Notes: generated by a model not told the origin, from the sequence alone. A DNA stretch of 64,000 nt from Miltoncostaea marina (GCF_018141525.1 NZ_CP064655.1:2388501-2452500), one strand, 5' to 3'; numbered from the stretch's first letter, positions 9,064 to 18,614 are shown. Numbers and translations are program-made.

Positions 9064-12000
9064 CGCCGCGGCCGCCCTGCTCGAGCGGCTGCTGACCGAC
9101 GACCGCTTCCGCGCCGAGTTCCGCGACGACCCGGCCGCCGCCGCGCGCGGCATGGAGCTGGGCGGCCTCGCCGACGAGCTGGCCGCCGAGTCGGAGCGGG
9201 CGTTCCAGACGCTCGAGATCCGCGAGTCGCGCTCCAGCCTCGCCGGCCTGCTGCTGGCCGCGGCGGCCGAGGGGGTCGGCATCGCCGAGCTCGTGCAGAC
9301 GCTGCGCGCCGCCGAGGGCCCCGACCGCTGGGAGGCCGCGGGCGCCCTGTCGGCCGTGATGCCGGCGGTGCGGGAGGCCGCGGACGCGCCCGTCCCGGGC
9401 GCCGCGCAGGGCGAGGCGCTGGCGAGCTGCCCGGTGTGTCTGCTGAAGGACCCCGAGCGGGTCCCGGCGGTGACGAAGTGCACGGTCTGTGGCGAGGCCG
9501 CCCCGCTCGGCTCGCTGCTGTGCCCGACGTGCCGCTCGGAGGGCCGCCGCCCGGTCGCCGCCCCGCGCCTCGGCGCGTCCCGCGCGCCGGCCGGCGGCGC
9601 CTCGGCGCTCGACCTGCTGCTGCGCCAGCAGGGCACCGAGCCCGGCGGCGGCCCCGGCGCGGGCGACCGGGTGGAGGCGCTGGCCGACGCCGCGCCCGCC
9701 CCGCCCGCCGCCGGCACGGCGAGCGTCGCGCCGGTCGACCCCTCGCAGATGAACAACACGAACGCCGGCGGCAAGCTGCACACCTCCGAGTTCCTGATGC
9801 GCGACGCCGAGGGCGCGCCCGGCTCGGGCGGCAACTTCCACGCCGCGTACGACCTGTTCGCCGAGGAGAACGCCCCGATCCGCTCGCCGGTGAGCGGGAC
9901 GGTCGTGGAGGTGCGGGCCTCGCGCGGCACGTCGGGGCAGGTGTTCGGCGGCACCGTGAAGGTGCAGGCGCCCGACGGACGCGTGTGGGTCTTCCGCCAC
10001 GTGACGCCCGGCGCGGTGGCCGTCGGCCAGCAGGTCGCCGCCGGCACCGAGATCGCGAAGGTCAGCCCGTGGACGGACGGCCCCGAGCACACGCACATCG
10101 AGCTCTGGAAGACGCTCTCGGGCGGCTACAACGTGGCGAACATGGAGGACCCGATGCCGGTCCTCGAGGCGCTCTACTCCGGCCGCGGCGTGCCGCCCGC
10201 GGCGGGCGCGCCGCCGGTCGCCGGCGTGCCGGCGCCCGGTGTCCCGGCCGGGGCGCCGCCGCCCGTCGCCGCGCCGCCCGCGACGGCCGCCGACGTCGTG
10301 GCCGACCCCAACGTGGTCGCGGTGCCCGCGGTGCAGGCTCAGCTCACCGCGGACGACCTCGACCCCCGCGTCGTCCCCATGCTGGCGTCGGTGGCCGGCC
10401 GCTACGAGATCGGCATCACGGCGGTCGAGCAGGGCGACGGGGTGAGCCGGGTCGTCATCGCGAGCGTCAACGGCAAGCCGGTCGACCCGACGAACGTCGA
10501 CGCCCGCGACCTGGCCCAGGAGCTGGCGGCCCTCGACCCGTCCGGCCGGCCGTCGGAGGTCGGCACGCCGTGGCGCATCAAGGGCGACGGCTTCTACACG
10601 GAGCCCGGCCTGCGCAACCGCATCGAGGTGGGCTTCCGCGCCGGCGACGCGCCAGCGCCCCCGGCGCCGCCGCCCGCCCCGGCCGTCGCGCCGGCGGCGC
10701 CCGCGCCGGCGCCGGCCGTGCCCCCCGCGGCCCCCGCGCCGGCCCCGGCCGTCGCGCCGGCGGCGCCCGCGCCCGCGGTCGCGCCGGCGCCCGCGGCCGT
10801 CCCGCCGCCCGCCCCCCCGGGGGCGCCGCCGGACCCGGGCGACCCCCTTCCGGCCGCCGCCGACGCGGCCGCCGCGCTGACCGGCGACGACGCGGCCCTC
10901 GCGGCGCAGCTCGACGCGTGGATCGCCCGCAAGAACCCCGGCGCGCCGCTGGAGGGGTACGGCGCGGTGTTCGTGCGCGAGGGCCGCGCCAACGGCGTCG
11001 ACCCCCGGGCGCTGGTCGCGATCGCGCGCGCCGAGAGCTCCCTCGGCTCCGACCCGGGCGCCCGCTCGATCAACAACGCGTTCGGCTGGGGCCCCCACAA
11101 GCCGTTCCCGAGCTGGGAGGAGAACATCGCGACCGTGGCGCGCGGGCTGCGCACGGGCTACATCGACGACGGCCTCGACACGCTGCCCGAGATCCAGGCG
11201 CGCTACGCGCCGGTCGGCACCGCCAACGACCCCACCAACCTCAACTCCAACTGGCTCCGCAACGTGCGCATCCTCTACGGGGAGCTCGGCGGCGACCCCG
11301 ACGGCTCGATCGCCCTGGCGCCGTCCGGCCAGGCCGCGGCGCCGGTCGCCCCCGCCGTGCCGGCCCCCGCCGCGCCGGCCCCCATCGCCGCCCCGGCGGC
11401 CGTCCCGCCGCCCGTGCCCGCCGCCGCCCCGGCCCCGGCCCCGGCCGCCGCCGGGCCGCCGGCGCCGCCGAGCGCCGGGCGGGCGTCGGCGGTCTTCGGG
11501 GCGGTGCCCGCCGACGAGCAGCGCATGGCCCGCCCCAACACGGCGCGCGACATGCCGGCGGTGGGGCGGCGGCCGGCGCCGGCGGCCCAGCCGCCCGCGC
11601 AGCCGCCCGCGGCGGCGCCTGGGCCGCCCGCCGGGGCGGCGCCCCCGGTCGACCCGGCGGCGCCCGCGCAGCCCGTCGCGACGGCGCTCGAGGCCTACCC
11701 TGGCGACGGCGCGCCCAAGGAGCAGCTCGCCCGCTGGATGGCCGCCCGGGCGCAGGCCGCGGGCCTGCCGCCGGAGTTGCCCGTCATGGCCGCGCTGGTG
11801 GAGAGTGGCCTTGCAAACCTGGACCACGGGCACGCCGACTCGCTGGGCTTCTTCCAGATGCGCACGAGCGTCTGGGACCGCGGCGAGTACGCCGGATACC
11901 CCGACCAGCCGGAGCTGCAGATGAAGTGGTTCATCGACCAGGCGCTCGCGATCCGGGAGAGGCGGGTCGCGTCCGGGATGGCCGGCTTCGGCACCGACCC

Positions 12001-12115
12001 GGCGGCCTACGGCGAGTGGATCGCCGACGTCGAGCGCCCGGCCGAGCAGTACCGCGGCCGCTACCAGCTGCGGCTGGACGAGGCGCGCCGCCTGCTGTCC
12101 GGGGGCGCCGCGTGA
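9050..12115 (+). CDS. Multidomain peptidoglycan hydrolase: zinc ribbon, M23, two lysozyme-like domains
   Basis: A 1021-residue cell-wall-degrading protein without a signal peptide. The N-terminal ~110 residues are helical (LLTDDRFRAEFRDDPAAAAR). Next comes a cysteine-rich zinc ribbon (CPVC, CTVCG, CPTC; about 127-165). An M23/LytM endopeptidase domain (about 235-370) has NFHAAYDLFA and HTHIELWK, the HxxxD and HxH zinc ligands. A P/A-rich linker leads to a lysozyme/glucosaminidase-like domain (about 620-745; ALVAIARAESSLGS). After a second linker a transglycosylase-like domain follows (about 890-1015; PVMAALVESGLANL, LGFFQMRTSVW). Lacking an export signal, it is probably loaded into the injection apparatus or released with it (inference). 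GTG start at 9050 overlaps the protease gene; the stop overlaps the next GTG. Confidence 0.82.
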   Translation: MPPPDAAAALLERLLTDDRFRAEFRDDPAAAARGMELGGLADELAAESERAFQTLEIRESRSSLAGLLLAAAAEGVGIAELVQTLRAAEGPDRWEAAGALSAVMPAVREAADAPVPGAAQGEALASCPVCLLKDPERVPAVTKCTVCGEAAPLGSLLCPTCRSEGRRPVAAPRLGASRAPAGGASALDLLLRQQGTEPGGGPGAGDRVEALADAAPAPPAAGTASVAPVDPSQMNNTNAGGKLHTSEFLMRDAEGAPGSGGNFHAAYDLFAEENAPIRSPVSGTVVEVRASRGTSGQVFGGTVKVQAPDGRVWVFRHVTPGAVAVGQQVAAGTEIAKVSPWTDGPEHTHIELWKTLSGGYNVANMEDPMPVLEALYSGRGVPPAAGAPPVAGVPAPGVPAGAPPPVAAPPATAADVVADPNVVAVPAVQAQLTADDLDPRVVPMLASVAGRYEIGITAVEQGDGVSRVVIASVNGKPVDPTNVDARDLAQELAALDPSGRPSEVGTPWRIKGDGFYTEPGLRNRIEVGFRAGDAPAPPAPPPAPAVAPAAPAPAPAVPPAAPAPAPAVAPAAPAPAVAPAPAAVPPPAPPGAPPDPGDPLPAAADAAAALTGDDAALAAQLDAWIARKNPGAPLEGYGAVFVREGRANGVDPRALVAIARAESSLGSDPGARSINNAFGWGPHKPFPSWEENIATVARGLRTGYIDDGLDTLPEIQARYAPVGTANDPTNLNSNWLRNVRILYGELGGDPDGSIALAPSGQAAAPVAPAVPAPAAPAPIAAPAAVPPPVPAAAPAPAPAAAGPPAPPSAGRASAVFGAVPADEQRMARPNTARDMPAVGRRPAPAAQPPAQPPAAAPGPPAGAAPPVDPAAPAQPVATALEAYPGDGAPKEQLARWMAARAQAAGLPPELPVMAALVESGLANLDHGHADSLGFFQMRTSVWDRGEYAGYPDQPELQMKWFIDQALAIRERRVASGMAGFGTDPAAYGEWIADVERPAEQYRGRYQLRLDEARRLLSGGAA

Positions 12116-13941
12116 GGCGGCGGGCGCCGGGCCCCGCGACCTGGGCGAGCGCCGCGGCGCTCGCCGCGTTCGCCGCGCTCGCGGGCACCGCGGCCGCCAC
12201 CCCGCCGGGGCTCAACGGCCTGCTCGCGCTGGACGGCGTGACCGGGGCGGGCAACATCCACACGACCACGCCCGCGCCGGGCGGCCCCCTCACCCGCATC
12301 ACGTTCGACGCCGCCCAGGAGGACGACGCGGCCTGGTCGCCGGACGGCACCCGCATCGCGTTCACCAGCCGGCGCGACGGCGGCAACGCCGAGATCTACA
12401 TCGTGGACGCGGACGGCTCGAACGCGGTCCGGTTCACGATCGACGGCTCGACGGACCAGGACCCCACCTGGTCGCCCGACGGCGGCCGCATCGCCTGGGC
12501 GTCCGACCGCGACGACAACTTCGACATCTACTCGGCCAACCTCGACGGGACCGGGCTGATCCGCCACACGCTCAACGGGGCGATCCCGGACGTCAACCCG
12601 GAGTGGTCGCCCGACGGCTCGGCGATCGCCTTCGAGAGCAATCGCACCGGCAGCGGCGACGTCTACCGACTGTCGCCGGCAGGCACGGAGCAGGAGGTGC
12701 GCCAGCTCACCTCCAGCCCCGCGGGCGACGGCTCGCCCACCTGGTCGCCCGACGGCTCGCGCGTGGCCTTCGACAGCGCCCGCGGCGGGAACACCGACGT
12801 CTGGTCGGTGTCGGCCACCGGCGGGCCCGAGACCGCCCTGCGCCGGCACACCACCCACGCCCAGCCCGACGTCGACCCGGTCTGGTCCCCCGACGGCGGG
12901 CGGATCGCCTTCAGCAGCTTCCGCAACACCAACAACTGGGACCTCTGGACGGTCGCCTCGACCGGCGACGCCGAAGCCGACCCGCGCCAGGTCACCTCAT
13001 CGGTGACGAACGAGCTGCAGCCGTCGTGGCAGTCGGTCGCGCCCGCCCCGGCGGTGGCGTCGCTGTCGCCGCCGTCGGCGTTCGCCGGCTCGGGCGACCT
13101 GGCCGTGATCGTCGACGGCTCCGGCTTCGTGCGGCGGTCGGTCGTGCGCTGGAACGGCGCGCCCCGCTCGACCCAGTTCGTCAGCGCCACGCGCCTGACC
13201 TTCGTGGTGCCGGCCGCCGACATGGCCGCCCCCGGCGAGGCGCGCGTCGACGTGCACACCTCGCCGGTCGGCGGCGGCACGTCGGCGTCGCTGCCGTTCA
13301 CGGTGTCGCCACCCACGGCCGGACCCGCGCTGACCATCACCCGCGCCACGATCCGGCCGCGCTGGAGGGCCAGCCGGCTGCGCGGCCGCCTGGTGCTGCG
13401 GGGCACCGCGGGCCGGCCGGCGCTGCTGCAGATGCGCGTGCTGCGCCCGAGCGGGCGCGGGAGGCCCCTGGTCACCCGCCGCTTCCGGGTGCGGGCGGCC
13501 GGGACGTTCAGCCGCACGCTGGCGTTGACGCCGACCCTGCTGCCGGGGCGGCACCTCATCCGCCTGCGCGAGGTCGGCGGCGGGGCGCAGCCGCTGCCCA
13601 CGGCCGACCGCATCGCCCGCCTGGCCGCGCCGCGTGAGGGCGTCGCCTCGCGCGCCTACTTCAGCTCGAAGATCGGCGGCCGGCCGATGAAGCGCATCTC
13701 GCGCCGGTCGATCATCTTCGCCCACTTCACGTTCGCGGCCCGGCCCAGGCCGGGCCGGCGGCTCACCGTGCGCTGGTACCCGCCGGGCGCGCGCCGGGTG
13801 GCCGCCGTCGACCGCAAGCCCATCACGCGCCAGGTGATCGCGTTCATCAAGAGCAGCGGCCCGCTGCCGACCGGCGCCTGGCGAGCGGAGCTGCGCTACG
13901 GGCGCACCCGCGTGGCCACGGCGACGGTCCGCCTTGGCTAG
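12112..13941 (+). CDS. Secreted PD40 beta-propeller/IPT protein
   Basis: Exported 609-residue protein. GTG at 12112 overlaps the previous stop (GTGA) and gives a signal peptide with an arginine-rich start and a hydrophobic core ending near GTAAAT. Residues 30-300 hold about six TolB-like PD40 repeats (WSPDGTRIAF, WSPDGGRIAW, WSPDGSAIAF, WSPDGSRVAF, WSPDGGRIAF). An IPT/TIG Ig-like domain follows (about 310-400; VIVDGSGFVRRSVVRWNG), then a basic C-terminal module (about 405-609) shared with the next gene. No catalytic motif is visible; it probably acts as an extracellular binding or scaffold protein. It is transcriptionally continuous with the injection-system genes. An alternative role as a surface receptor or tail-fibre-like adhesin cannot be excluded. 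Confidence 0.78.
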   Translation: MRRRAPGPATWASAAALAAFAALAGTAAATPPGLNGLLALDGVTGAGNIHTTTPAPGGPLTRITFDAAQEDDAAWSPDGTRIAFTSRRDGGNAEIYIVDADGSNAVRFTIDGSTDQDPTWSPDGGRIAWASDRDDNFDIYSANLDGTGLIRHTLNGAIPDVNPEWSPDGSAIAFESNRTGSGDVYRLSPAGTEQEVRQLTSSPAGDGSPTWSPDGSRVAFDSARGGNTDVWSVSATGGPETALRRHTTHAQPDVDPVWSPDGGRIAFSSFRNTNNWDLWTVASTGDAEADPRQVTSSVTNELQPSWQSVAPAPAVASLSPPSAFAGSGDLAVIVDGSGFVRRSVVRWNGAPRSTQFVSATRLTFVVPAADMAAPGEARVDVHTSPVGGGTSASLPFTVSPPTAGPALTITRATIRPRWRASRLRGRLVLRGTAGRPALLQMRVLRPSGRGRPLVTRRFRVRAAGTFSRTLALTPTLLPGRHLIRLREVGGGAQPLPTADRIARLAAPREGVASRAYFSSKIGGRPMKRISRRSIIFAHFTFAARPRPGRRLTVRWYPPGARRVAAVDRKPITRQVIAFIKSSGPLPTGAWRAELRYGRTRVATATVRLG

Positions 13942-15691
13942 GCGCCGCGCCGCCCTCGCCGGGCTCGCCGCGCTGCTCGCGTCCGCCCTGGCGGCGGGGA
14001 CCGCGACCGCGGCCTTCCCGGGCGTCAACGGCGTCATCGCCGTCGAGCGCGACGGGCAGATCGTGCTCAAGCAGCCGGGCGACCTGCTCGGGGGCACGCC
14101 CATCACGACCCTGGGCACGAACTCCGACCCCGCCTGGTCACCCGACGGGCTGAGGATCGCGTTCATCAGCACCCGGGGGCCGGGCGGCACGGCGGACGTC
14201 TGGGTGATGAACGCGGACGGCTCGGACCAGCGTCGGCTGACCCAGGAGTCCGCCGACGCCTCGGCGCCCTCGTGGAGCCCGGACGGCGGGCGCATCGCCT
14301 ACACCGTGACGGCGGCAGGCCACCAGGACGTCGCGGTGATGCCGTTCGGCACGTCGGGGCAGCGGGTCGTCATCGCCGGCGGCGACGGCGACCAGGGCCT
14401 GCCCGTGTGGACGCCGGACGGCGCGCGGGTCGTGTTCGACGACTCCACGGTCGGCGGCCTGTCGATCGTCGGGGCGACCGGCGCCGGACGCACCGCCTTC
14501 CTCTCGGACGCCGACCAGGCCGACTTCTCGCCCGACGGCTCCCGGCTCGTGGTGCGCCGCACCGACATCGAGCGCCTCCAGGTGGTGAACGCGGACGGCT
14601 CGGGCGGCATCCCCGTGCTCGAGGGCGCCCCGGGCACCCGCCCGGTGTGGTCGCCCGATGGGGCCCGCATCCTCTACCACCGGTTCGTCTCGAGCGGCCC
14701 GCCCTCGCCCAACTACCGGTTGTTCACCGTCGCCTCGGGCGGCGGCGGGGCCGAGACGCCGGAGTCGCAGGCGCCCGGGCTGAGCTTCTCGCCCGACTGG
14801 CAGCCGATCGGGCCGCAGCCGCGCATCGGCGCCCTGTCGGGGCTGCAGTCCGGCACCCCCGGAGCGACCCTCACCGTCGACGGCACCGGGTTCGTGCGCC
14901 GCTCCGTGGTGCGCTGGAACGGCACGGACCGCCCCACGACCTTCGTGGGCCTCACCCGCCTGACCGCCGTGCTCGGCCCGGCCGACGTCGCGTCGCCCGG
15001 AACGGCCCGGGTGACCGTGTACACGCCCCCGAGCGGCGGCGGGCTGTCGCCGCCCGCGACGGCGACCATCACCCCGCCCCCGCCCCCGCCGCCGCGCATC
15101 CTCGTGGGGCGCGCGGCCTTCGGCCGGGTGAAGTGGGCCGCCAGCCGCGCCCGCGGCACGCTGCGCGTCGCGGGGACCCTCGAGGCGGCCGGCCGGGTCG
15201 AGGTGGCGCTGCTGCGCGGCCGCCGGGTGCTGCAGCGGAGGGTGTACGCGCTGCCGGCCGGCCCGTTCGCCCGGCGCGTCCCGCTCGGCCCGCGGGTGCT
15301 CCCGGGCAGGCTCACGCTCCGCATCCAGGGGGTCGGCCCGACGGCGCTGATCCCCCTCACGCGCACCGTCGTCCTGCCCGCGCCGCCGCAGGGGGTCGCG
15401 GAGACCGCCTTCATCAGCGCCCTCCAGAACGGACCGCCGGCCCGGACCCTGCGCGACAAGGCGCGCATCTTCGCGACGTTCCGCTTCGCCGCCCTGCCGA
15501 AGGGCTCGCGCCGGATCACGACCCGGTGGATCCCGCCCGGCCGGGGCCCCACCGCCCCGGACGGCAGGCCGCGACGGCGGACGGTGACCTCGTTCATCGC
15601 GTCCTCCGGCCGCCTGCCGACCGGCGTGTGGCGCTGCGAGCTGCGGGTGGGCGGCGCGCTCGTCGCGGTCGCCCGGGTGCGCCTGCGCTGA
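13934..15691 (+). CDS. Secreted PD40 beta-propeller/IPT protein, paralogue of the preceding gene
   Basis: 585-residue exported protein, a tandem paralogue of its upstream neighbour. The TTG start at 13934 overlaps the previous stop by 8 nt and gives the signal peptide MARRRAALAGLAALLASALA. PD40 repeats occupy about 30-295 (AWSPDGLRIAFISTRG, SWSPDGGRIAYTV, VWSPDGARILYHR). The IPT domain has nearly the same signature as the paralogue (VDGTGFVRRSVVRWNGTDR). The C-terminal module ends in PTGVWRCELRVGGALVAVARVRL, compared with PTGAWRAELRYGRTRVATATVRL in the neighbour. This is the last plus-strand gene of the cluster; 6 bp separate its stop from the convergent kinase gene, with no room for a terminator between them. 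Confidence 0.78.
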   Translation: MARRRAALAGLAALLASALAAGTATAAFPGVNGVIAVERDGQIVLKQPGDLLGGTPITTLGTNSDPAWSPDGLRIAFISTRGPGGTADVWVMNADGSDQRRLTQESADASAPSWSPDGGRIAYTVTAAGHQDVAVMPFGTSGQRVVIAGGDGDQGLPVWTPDGARVVFDDSTVGGLSIVGATGAGRTAFLSDADQADFSPDGSRLVVRRTDIERLQVVNADGSGGIPVLEGAPGTRPVWSPDGARILYHRFVSSGPPSPNYRLFTVASGGGGAETPESQAPGLSFSPDWQPIGPQPRIGALSGLQSGTPGATLTVDGTGFVRRSVVRWNGTDRPTTFVGLTRLTAVLGPADVASPGTARVTVYTPPSGGGLSPPATATITPPPPPPPRILVGRAAFGRVKWAASRARGTLRVAGTLEAAGRVEVALLRGRRVLQRRVYALPAGPFARRVPLGPRVLPGRLTLRIQGVGPTALIPLTRTVVLPAPPQGVAETAFISALQNGPPARTLRDKARIFATFRFAALPKGSRRITTRWIPPGRGPTAPDGRPRRRTVTSFIASSGRLPTGVWRCELRVGGALVAVARVRLR

Positions 15692-15697
15692 GCGCCG

Positions 15698-18601
15698 TCA
15701 GCCGGTCTCGAAGTCGGGCGGCGTGGGGGTGGGGGTCGGGGTGGGCGTGGGGGTCGGCGTGGGGGTCGGCGTGGGCGTGGGGGTCGGCGGCGTCGCGCCG
15801 TCGGGCGTCTGCGGCGCCGGGGTCTCGGGCTGCGGCCGCGGCTCGGGGCGTCGCGTGGTGGTGACCGCGACGGCCGCGCCGCCGCGCACCGGGCGGACGG
15901 CGATCGCGGAGAAGTCGCCCCGCCCGGCGGCCAGCGACACCAGCAGGCGGCCGGCGCGCGGGGCCACCGAGACGCGGATGCCGGCCGCCCGCGCGGTGCG
16001 GACCCGCGTCCCGATCCCGCCCCCCCACAGCTCGAGCGCGGCCCGCCCGTCGCCGAGCGCGCGGTCCGCCACCCGCACCGCCCCGGCGCCCACCCGGCCG
16101 CCGCCGAGGTCGAGCGTGAGCGTGACCCGCCGCCCGCCGGCGTCCCCCGACACCCGCCGCAGGTCGACCGGCCGCGGCGCCGGCGCGCCGAGGCCCTCCA
16201 CCGGGGCCGGCGCGCCGGCCGTCCCCGCCGCCGGGTCGATCGGCACCAGCGCGCCGTCGGTCGTGAGCGCCGACACGCCGCCCGCGCCCGCGACGACGGC
16301 CGCCGGCGGGCCGCCCACATCGACCAGCCGGGGGGCCTCCTGCGGCCGCGCGGCGTCGATCACGGCGACCTGGCCCGTGCCCGGCAGCGCGGCGAGCACC
16401 AGCCCGGACGCCGACACCACCGCGACGTCGGCGGGCGTGACCGGCGTCGCGAAGGTGCCGACGGCGGCGCCCGTGGCGAGGTCGACGACCGCGACGCCGC
16501 GCTCCACCGCCACGTAGAGCCGGCCGCGGTCCTCCGCCATGCGGCCGTGCGGCGCCGCGCCGACCGGGATCGCCGCGGCCGCCGACAACGCCCCGCCGCC
16601 CGCGCGCAGCGGCACCACGGTGCCGCCGTCGCGGTCGGCCACGAACACCGCGCCGCCGCCCATGCCGATCCCGGCCGGGGCGAAGTCGAGGTCCGCGCAC
16701 GCGCCGAGCGCGCCGTCGCCGACCATGCAGACGCGGCCGCGCTCGTCGCCCTGCGCCGACGCCGCGGCCACCTCGCCGCCCGCGGCGGCGAGCCCCACGG
16801 CGCCGGGGAACGCGGCCGCCGACAGCGGGCGCAGGTCGCGGGCGCGCAACGTCGTGACGCCGTCGCCGTCGGCCACGAGCGCCCGGCCGCCCGAGGCGAC
16901 CACCGCGCGCGGCGCGGCCGGGTCGTCGAGGGTCGTCGCCGCCGCCCCGTCGCGCACGCGCACGACCCGGCCCGCGGGGTCGGCCACCAGCAGCGCGCCC
17001 CCCGCCGCCGCCAGGTCCGGCCGCTCGTCGAGCACCAGGTCGGTCACCGGCGGCGCCTCGGGCCCGCCGTCAGGCTGCTCGGCCGCGCCGCCCCCGCCGC
17101 CGCCGCCCGCGGCGGCCAGCACGACCGCGACCGCGACGCCCGCCACGACCACCGCGCCCCCGGCCACCAGCGCGAGCCGGCGCCTGCCCCCGCCGGCGGG
17201 CGGCGCGGGTGGCGGAGCGGCCTCGGCGGGCGGGGGCGTGCGCGACTGCGGCGGCACGGTGAGCTCGAGCCCGTCGCCCGGCGGCTCGGGCGCCGACGTG
17301 CCCCCGGACGGCTCCGGGGGGACGGTGGCGGGGCCGGGCGGCACAGTCGCGGGCCCCGGCGGCACGGTCGCGGGCCCCGCGGCGACCGGCGGCGGCGGGG
17401 CGGGCGGCGGCGGAGCGGGCGCCGCAGCCACCGGGGCCGGCGCAGGCGGAGGGGCGGCCTCGCGGGCGCGCGGCTCGAACGTGCGGAAGCCGTCGTCCGG
17501 CGCGGCGGCCGGGGCCGCCGGGGCCGGGGCGGCCGGGGCCGGGGCGCCCGGGGCGGGCGGCGGCGCCCCGCCGGGCGCGCCGCGCCCGAACGTCTCGAAG
17601 CCCGTGGGCGCGGGCGCGGGCGCCGCGGCGGCCGCGGGCGCCCCGGCGGCCGGCTCGTTGGCCGGCGGGGGCGTCGCCGGCGACTGCACGCTCTCGAACG
17701 GCGCCGGGGTGAGCGGCTTGGCCGCCGCGGCGGCCCGGCCCTCCAGCAGGCGGGCGTCGCGGCGCCAGCGCGGCCCGAGGATGCCGATCACGGCGTTCTC
17801 GAGCTGGTCCCAGGCCTCCGCCGCGTCGGCGGGCCGGTCGCCCGGCGACTTGGCGAGCATCGACTCGAGCCAGGCCGCGAGGTCGGGGTGCAGGTCCGGC
17901 CGCACCTCGGACGGACGCGGCAGCGGGTCGTTGACGTGCTGCATCAGCACGCCCAGCGGGGTGTCCGCGGTGAAGGGCACGCGGCCGACGAGCATCTCGT
18001 AGGCCATCACGCCCACGGCGTAGAGGTCGGTGGCCGGCCCCACGCCGCGAGCCATCGCCTGCTCGGGCGCCATGTAGGCCGGCGTGCCGACCGTCGTGCC
18101 CGTTGCGGTGGCGAAGCTGGTCTGGACCTCGTTGAGGGCCTTGGCGATGCCGAAGTCGGCCACCTTCACCGTGCCCTGGCGCGTGAGCATCAGGTTCTCG
18201 GGCTTGAGGTCGCGGTGGACCACGCCCTGGTCGGCGGCGTGCGCCAGCGCGGCGAGCACGCCCTCCATCACGCCCGCGACCTGGGCCAGGGAGAGGTCGC
18301 GCACGTAGGGGCGCAGCGACCCGCGCTCGAGGTACTCCATCGCGATGTACGGGGTGCCGTCGTGCTGCAGGTACTCGTGCACGGTGACGATGTTCGGGTG
18401 CCCCAGGGCGCCCGTGATGCGCGACTCCTGCAGGAAGCGCGCCGCCGCGGCCGGGTCGGTCGCGTGGAAGGCGCCCAGCTGCTTGAGGGCGACGTCGCGG
18501 TCGAGGTCGGCCTGCCGGGCGAGGTAGACGACCGCCATCCCGCCCCGCCCGATCTCGCGGACGATGCGGAAGCGGCCGACGCTCTCGCCCGGCGCCGGCA
18601 T
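15698..18601 (-). CDS. Transmembrane Ser/Thr protein kinase with extracytoplasmic beta-propeller-like domain
   Basis: PknB-family (Hanks-type) kinase of 967 residues. The kinase domain spans about 8-275 with the glycine loop GRGGMAVVY, catalytic lysine in VALKQLG, catalytic loop VVHRDLKPENLML, DFG in VADFGIAK and APE-like MAPEQAMARG, so it should be active. A long P/A/T-rich juxtamembrane region (about 290-465) precedes one transmembrane helix (LALVAGGAVVVAGVAVAVVL). The outer part (about 500-900) consists of repeated short beta segments (GRVVRVRDGAAATTLDDPAA, GGALLVADPAG) that read like a propeller sensor instead of PASTA repeats. A Pro-Thr tail ends the protein. It lies 13 bp downstream of the PAAR gene on the same strand. 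The FHA protein opposite is the obvious candidate phospho-reader (inference). Confidence 0.9.
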   Translation of the reverse strand: MPAPGESVGRFRIVREIGRGGMAVVYLARQADLDRDVALKQLGAFHATDPAAAARFLQESRITGALGHPNIVTVHEYLQHDGTPYIAMEYLERGSLRPYVRDLSLAQVAGVMEGVLAALAHAADQGVVHRDLKPENLMLTRQGTVKVADFGIAKALNEVQTSFATATGTTVGTPAYMAPEQAMARGVGPATDLYAVGVMAYEMLVGRVPFTADTPLGVLMQHVNDPLPRPSEVRPDLHPDLAAWLESMLAKSPGDRPADAAEAWDQLENAVIGILGPRWRRDARLLEGRAAAAAKPLTPAPFESVQSPATPPPANEPAAGAPAAAAAPAPAPTGFETFGRGAPGGAPPPAPGAPAPAAPAPAAPAAAPDDGFRTFEPRAREAAPPPAPAPVAAAPAPPPPAPPPPVAAGPATVPPGPATVPPGPATVPPEPSGGTSAPEPPGDGLELTVPPQSRTPPPAEAAPPPAPPAGGGRRRLALVAGGAVVVAGVAVAVVLAAAGGGGGGGAAEQPDGGPEAPPVTDLVLDERPDLAAAGGALLVADPAGRVVRVRDGAAATTLDDPAAPRAVVASGGRALVADGDGVTTLRARDLRPLSAAAFPGAVGLAAAGGEVAAASAQGDERGRVCMVGDGALGACADLDFAPAGIGMGGGAVFVADRDGGTVVPLRAGGGALSAAAAIPVGAAPHGRMAEDRGRLYVAVERGVAVVDLATGAAVGTFATPVTPADVAVVSASGLVLAALPGTGQVAVIDAARPQEAPRLVDVGGPPAAVVAGAGGVSALTTDGALVPIDPAAGTAGAPAPVEGLGAPAPRPVDLRRVSGDAGGRRVTLTLDLGGGRVGAGAVRVADRALGDGRAALELWGGGIGTRVRTARAAGIRVSVAPRAGRLLVSLAAGRGDFSAIAVRPVRGGAAVAVTTTRRPEPRPQPETPAPQTPDGATPPTPTPTPTPTPTPTPTPTPTPTPPDFETG
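15721..15789. repeat. GGCGTGGGGGTC-type tandem repeat encoding a Pro-Thr tract
   Basis: About 66 bp built from 6-bp units alternating GGGGTC/GGGGTG/GGCGTG. It lies inside the 3' end of the kinase gene, where on the minus strand it encodes (Pro-Thr)n before the terminal PPDFETG. Such a low-complexity tract can vary in copy number in units of 6 bp without changing frame. Confidence 0.8.
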
Positions 18602-18614
18602 CAGTCGGCGCGGC

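Noticed and set aside
8690-11833. Long minus-strand open frame opposite the hydrolase gene
   Set aside because: Arg/Gly/His-rich shadow translation without domains; the plus strand carries clear M23, zinc-ribbon and M50 motifs.
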